Assembly: GCA_905209725.1 (NCBI GenBank)
Contig: CAJLTZ010000118.1
Coordinates: forward strand, 1 to 5,445
Reading direction: 5' to 3'
Length of the DNA stretch: 5,445 bases
Source of the DNA: an uncultured Muribaculaceae bacterium
GTDB lineage: Bacteria; Bacteroidota; Bacteroidia; Bacteroidales; Muribaculaceae
Made by a program: the position numbers and the translations under genes. Below are positions 5,392 to 5,445 of the stretch, one piece after another (position 1 is the first letter of the stretch; each line of letters starts with the position of its first letter). The notes under the pieces are model-generated. The model was not told the origin of the DNA, did not search any database, and saw nothing but the letters and a program-made list of their open reading frames with translations.

Positions 5392-5445
5392 TTAGCCTAC
5401 ATTATTCATAGGGTGCCTTAACGTGCGGCACTGGGCTGAAACCAC
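5392..5445 (-). other. Possible 3' end of an upstream gene, cut by the window edge
   Basis: Two minus-strand frames are open from the window edge. One ends at TAA 5394-5392, with last residues RHPMNNVG, 5 nt before the helicase TTG. The other ends at TAA 5404-5402, with last residues PHVKAPYE, in frame with the helicase. Either could be the tail of an upstream gene in the same operon, with the helicase translated by coupling. With fewer than 20 codons visible I cannot identify a protein or choose between them. A weak dyad, GTGCC/GGCAC (5413-5417 and 5427-5431), lies within. No promoter is visible here. Confidence 0.25.

Overview
The window looks like a piece of a Bacteroidales chromosome or of a mobile island in one. 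The integrase is of the type common in Bacteroides, Prevotella and Muribaculaceae relatives (arm domain starting MASIKVKFR, and YVAR in place of the usual HxxR). There is a Bacteroidetes-type promoter (TTTG / near-TAnnTTTG, here followed by GCACC), and the genes lack clear Shine-Dalgarno sequences. Base composition is balanced rather than AT-rich, which suits Muribaculaceae, Prevotella or Alistipes better than Bacteroides proper, but I cannot name a genus.

Layout. All three convincing genes are on the minus strand, read from right to left. (1) 5386-2603: a large protein joining an archaeo-eukaryotic-type primase domain (the AEP-TOTE group), a superfamily 2 DECH-box helicase and a C-terminal phospholipase-D-like domain. 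(2) 2602-1651: 952 bp with no believable gene but very dense in inverted repeats. (3) 1650-1345: a 101-aa winged helix-turn-helix protein of the excisionase/MerR-like kind. (4) 1259-57: a tyrosine recombinase. Every other long reading frame is a shadow of these genes or runs across the hairpin-rich gap.

The gap has two unlike halves. The left half (about 1741-2251) is packed with variants of GATTG/CAATC and AACCAATC, arranged as nested inverted repeats. These include a 42-bp near-palindrome and a 13-bp perfect inverted pair 188 bp apart. The right half (about 2277-2600) carries a minus-strand promoter whose -33 element lies inside a 22-bp dyad, a second operator-like dyad, and a potential three-way-junction RNA followed by a strong hairpin and a T-rich stretch. 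If the promoter serves the HTH and integrase genes, their mRNA has a leader of nearly 700 nt containing the whole repeat array.

How it may work together (inference). The HTH protein and recombinase form an excisionase/integrase-like pair, and the repeat array is a good candidate for their binding or recombination sites. The primase-helicase-PLD protein belongs to a family linked to mobile-element conflict, so the window may be a defence or conflict gene beside its own mobility module. The most novel parts are the non-coding array, the three-way-junction element and the odd 5' end of the helicase gene.
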